DNA of 15,186 bases from JBBSTY01 sp038235385 (lineage in GTDB: Bacteria > Actinomycetota > Acidimicrobiia > Acidimicrobiales > Acidimicrobilacustridaceae). A model generated the notes under the pieces. That model did no database searches, was not told the DNA's origin, and saw only the letters and a program-made list of their open reading frames with translations. The stretch is taken from positions 1-15,186 of the forward strand of contig JBBSTY010000105.1 in assembly GCA_038235385.1 (NCBI GenBank). The letters run 5' to 3'. Positions 14,276 to 15,186 of the stretch are shown here, piece by piece (the stretch's first letter is position 1; every line of letters begins with the position of its first letter). The position numbers were made by a program, and so were the translations under genes.

Positions 14276-14734
14276 TCAAGACGGGAAGTAGCGCGTTGCG
14301 ATCTGGAATGAGTTGATGACCTGGCGCTGCCAGTCGCTGTCGGCCCATCCGAAGTAGGTCAGCATGTTTCCCGACGACTCGACGTAGGCGTGGAGGGCGA
14401 GACAGAGCATCTGGCCGACCGAGTCGCTCGAGGACATGAGTGGCACTGCTCCGTCGTAGTCCCCGCGCTTCTTGGCCTGGCTCATATCGGCTGTGGTCAG
14501 GAGACCCATCGTGGCCGAGTGAACGAACAGCGAGAGGTACGACTGCATCATCCGCCCCAGTCCGAAGCCCGACTGGTCTTCCGGGGCGATCGACCCCGGC
14601 GCTGGCCGGTGGTCAGCCGACTCTGCCCGATCGCGAACCCCATCGATCAAGCCTTGGAGCTCGGCGCGAACCGGCTCGATCTGGCTGGCGAAGGAGCGAG
14701 CGTTGGATGAGTCGACGGAAGTCATCCGCACCAT
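14276..14734 (-). CDS. Protein of unknown function on the recombinase-linked segment
   Basis: I do not recognise this 152-residue protein. It has a charged N-terminal helix (about 10-40), a disordered Pro/Ser-rich stretch (about 42-55), and a C-terminal part rich in Met, Ser, Leu and aromatics. That part has two amphipathic or weakly hydrophobic helices around 61-82 and 104-122, and ends WQRQVINSFQIATRYFPS. There is no clear signal peptide. The start could be 14734 or the ATG three codons in (14725); neither has a Shine-Dalgarno sequence. Codon use is less GC-biased than in the genes before 12400. It converges on the membrane protein gene with 151 bases between. An inverted repeat lies just upstream of the start. 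Confidence 0.6.
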   Translation of the reverse strand: MVRMTSVDSSNARSFASQIEPVRAELQGLIDGVRDRAESADHRPAPGSIAPEDQSGFGLGRMMQSYLSLFVHSATMGLLTTADMSQAKKRGDYDGAVPLMSSSDSVGQMLCLALHAYVESSGNMLTYFGWADSDWQRQVINSFQIATRYFPS

Positions 14735-14742
14735 GGTGGCGT

Positions 14743-14761
14743 CGAACGGCTCGACCGTTCG
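14743..14761 (-). promoter_or_regulatory. Inverted repeat upstream of the unknown gene (candidate operator)
   Basis: CGAACGG (14743-14749) and CCGTTCG (14755-14761) are perfect inverted 7-bp arms around CTCGA, 8 bases upstream of the start at 14734. It resembles a LexA half-site arrangement, but the arms and spacing do not fit the TCGAAC-N4-GTTCGA consensus. It is more likely a different operator or a leader hairpin. Confidence 0.4.
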
Positions 14762-14817
14762 GGCGAATCTCGTCGGGTCGCTTGCCCAACGAGTCAGTCA
14801 ACAGCCTGGTCCGGCTG

Positions 14818-14887
14818 ATCTGCCAGGTCAGATCGGCGCTCCCCTGCGGGATCCAAACCCGCCAATCCGCGGTTCATCTGGCAGGTC
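14818..14887 (+). repeat. Near-perfect 12-bp direct repeat pair
   Basis: ATCTGCCAGGTC (14818-14829) and ATCTGGCAGGTC (14876-14887) differ at one base and start 58 bp apart. The first is embedded in the inverted repeat GATCTG-CCAGGT-CAGATC. They could be binding sites for an element-encoded protein. Chance is not excluded. Confidence 0.4.
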
Positions 14888-15130
14888 TGCGGAGGATCTG
14901 AGATTCCTCGCGAGAGATCTTGGGTCCTCGGAGGCTTCGTGGGTGTGAACGAGTCGACTCGAGAATTTTCGGATCGGGTGTCCGGATCTCGTGTCGTCGG
15001 TGGCGTTGTCAGGCGTGACGAGTCATCGCCCGTCCTGCCCAGCTTTTTCGGATTCGTCGCGACATTCGGCGGTCCGTCGGGTGGGTGTAACCGGGTGACG
15101 CCTCTCGTTGGCACCTACCTCGTGCCGGTC

Positions 15131-15154
15131 CGCGTCGCGCAATTTCGCGACGCG
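15131..15154. repeat. Strong inverted repeat CGCGTCGCG-N6-CGCGACGCG
   Basis: Perfect 9-bp arms (15131-15139 and 15146-15154) flank an AT-rich CAATTT centre. There is no T tail, and the GTCGCG-N8-CGCGAC core looks as much like an operator as a hairpin. A gene reading rightward may begin just outside the window. Confidence 0.6.
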
Positions 15155-15186
15155 CGCCAGGTTCGGGGTGGGTTTGAAGGGCAGAG

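Larger units (their letters stand above)
14762..15186. other. Non-coding stretch with short repeats, no convincing gene
   Basis: I see no credible gene here; the open frames on both strands are short and compositionally poor. It holds a near-direct repeat (ATCTGCCAGGTC at 14818-14829, ATCTGGCAGGTC at 14876-14887), a 6-bp-arm inverted repeat around the first copy, a 10-bp palindrome GAGTCGACTC near 14950, and a strong inverted repeat at 15131-15154. The density of short repeats fits a regulatory or recombination region. Confidence 0.5.

Noticed and set aside
14703..15114. Short open frames of 81 and 106 codons on either strand
   Set aside because: They lack ribosome sites and known motifs, partly overlap another gene or each other, and have biased low-information composition.

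Overview
The window reads as chromosome of a high-GC actinobacterium. The DUF222/HNH family, an actinobacterial-type LexA box, the ValS type, the R/A-rich coding style and the near-leaderless gene starts all point that way. An acidimicrobial lineage is my best guess, but it is inferred from sequence style and not proven.

Layout. (1) 1-1263: the last codons of one secreted protein, then a complete secreted protein with a C-terminal excalibur Ca-binding motif. Both end in Phe-Thr-Gly-stop and are followed by near-identical hairpin terminators, so they look like tandem paralogs. (2) 1349-3303: an iron superoxide dismutase (sodB) with its own terminator, then a small MscS-type mechanosensitive channel. 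(3) 3304-5239: a non-coding stretch with short repeats, then a DUF222-HNH (13E12-type) nuclease gene. Its start codon lies inside a perfect LexA box and a near-consensus promoter. (4) 5095-10803, minus strand, in transcription order: a charged protein of unknown function, valyl-tRNA synthetase, an ECF sigma factor, and a single-pass membrane protein whose outer part resembles a NIT (nitrate/nitrite-sensing) domain. The last two share an ATGA overlap and look like a sigma/anti-sigma pair. (5) 11062-12460: an acyl-CoA dehydrogenase with a clear promoter, a palindromic operator on the expected transcription start, and a terminator. (6) 12479-15186: a tyrosine recombinase followed by two orphan genes of lower GC by eye (a small membrane protein and an unknown protein), then about 450 bases without a convincing gene. 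This looks like the left part of an integrated element that continues beyond the window.

The most interesting points are: the ECF sigma factor coupled to a NIT-like membrane sensor; the LexA box that fuses operator, -10 element and start codon of a leaderless HNH gene; a valS gene with no usable ATG/GTG/TTG where one is expected (AGG stands in its place); the FTG-terminated tandem secreted proteins; and the recombinase-linked orphan genes.
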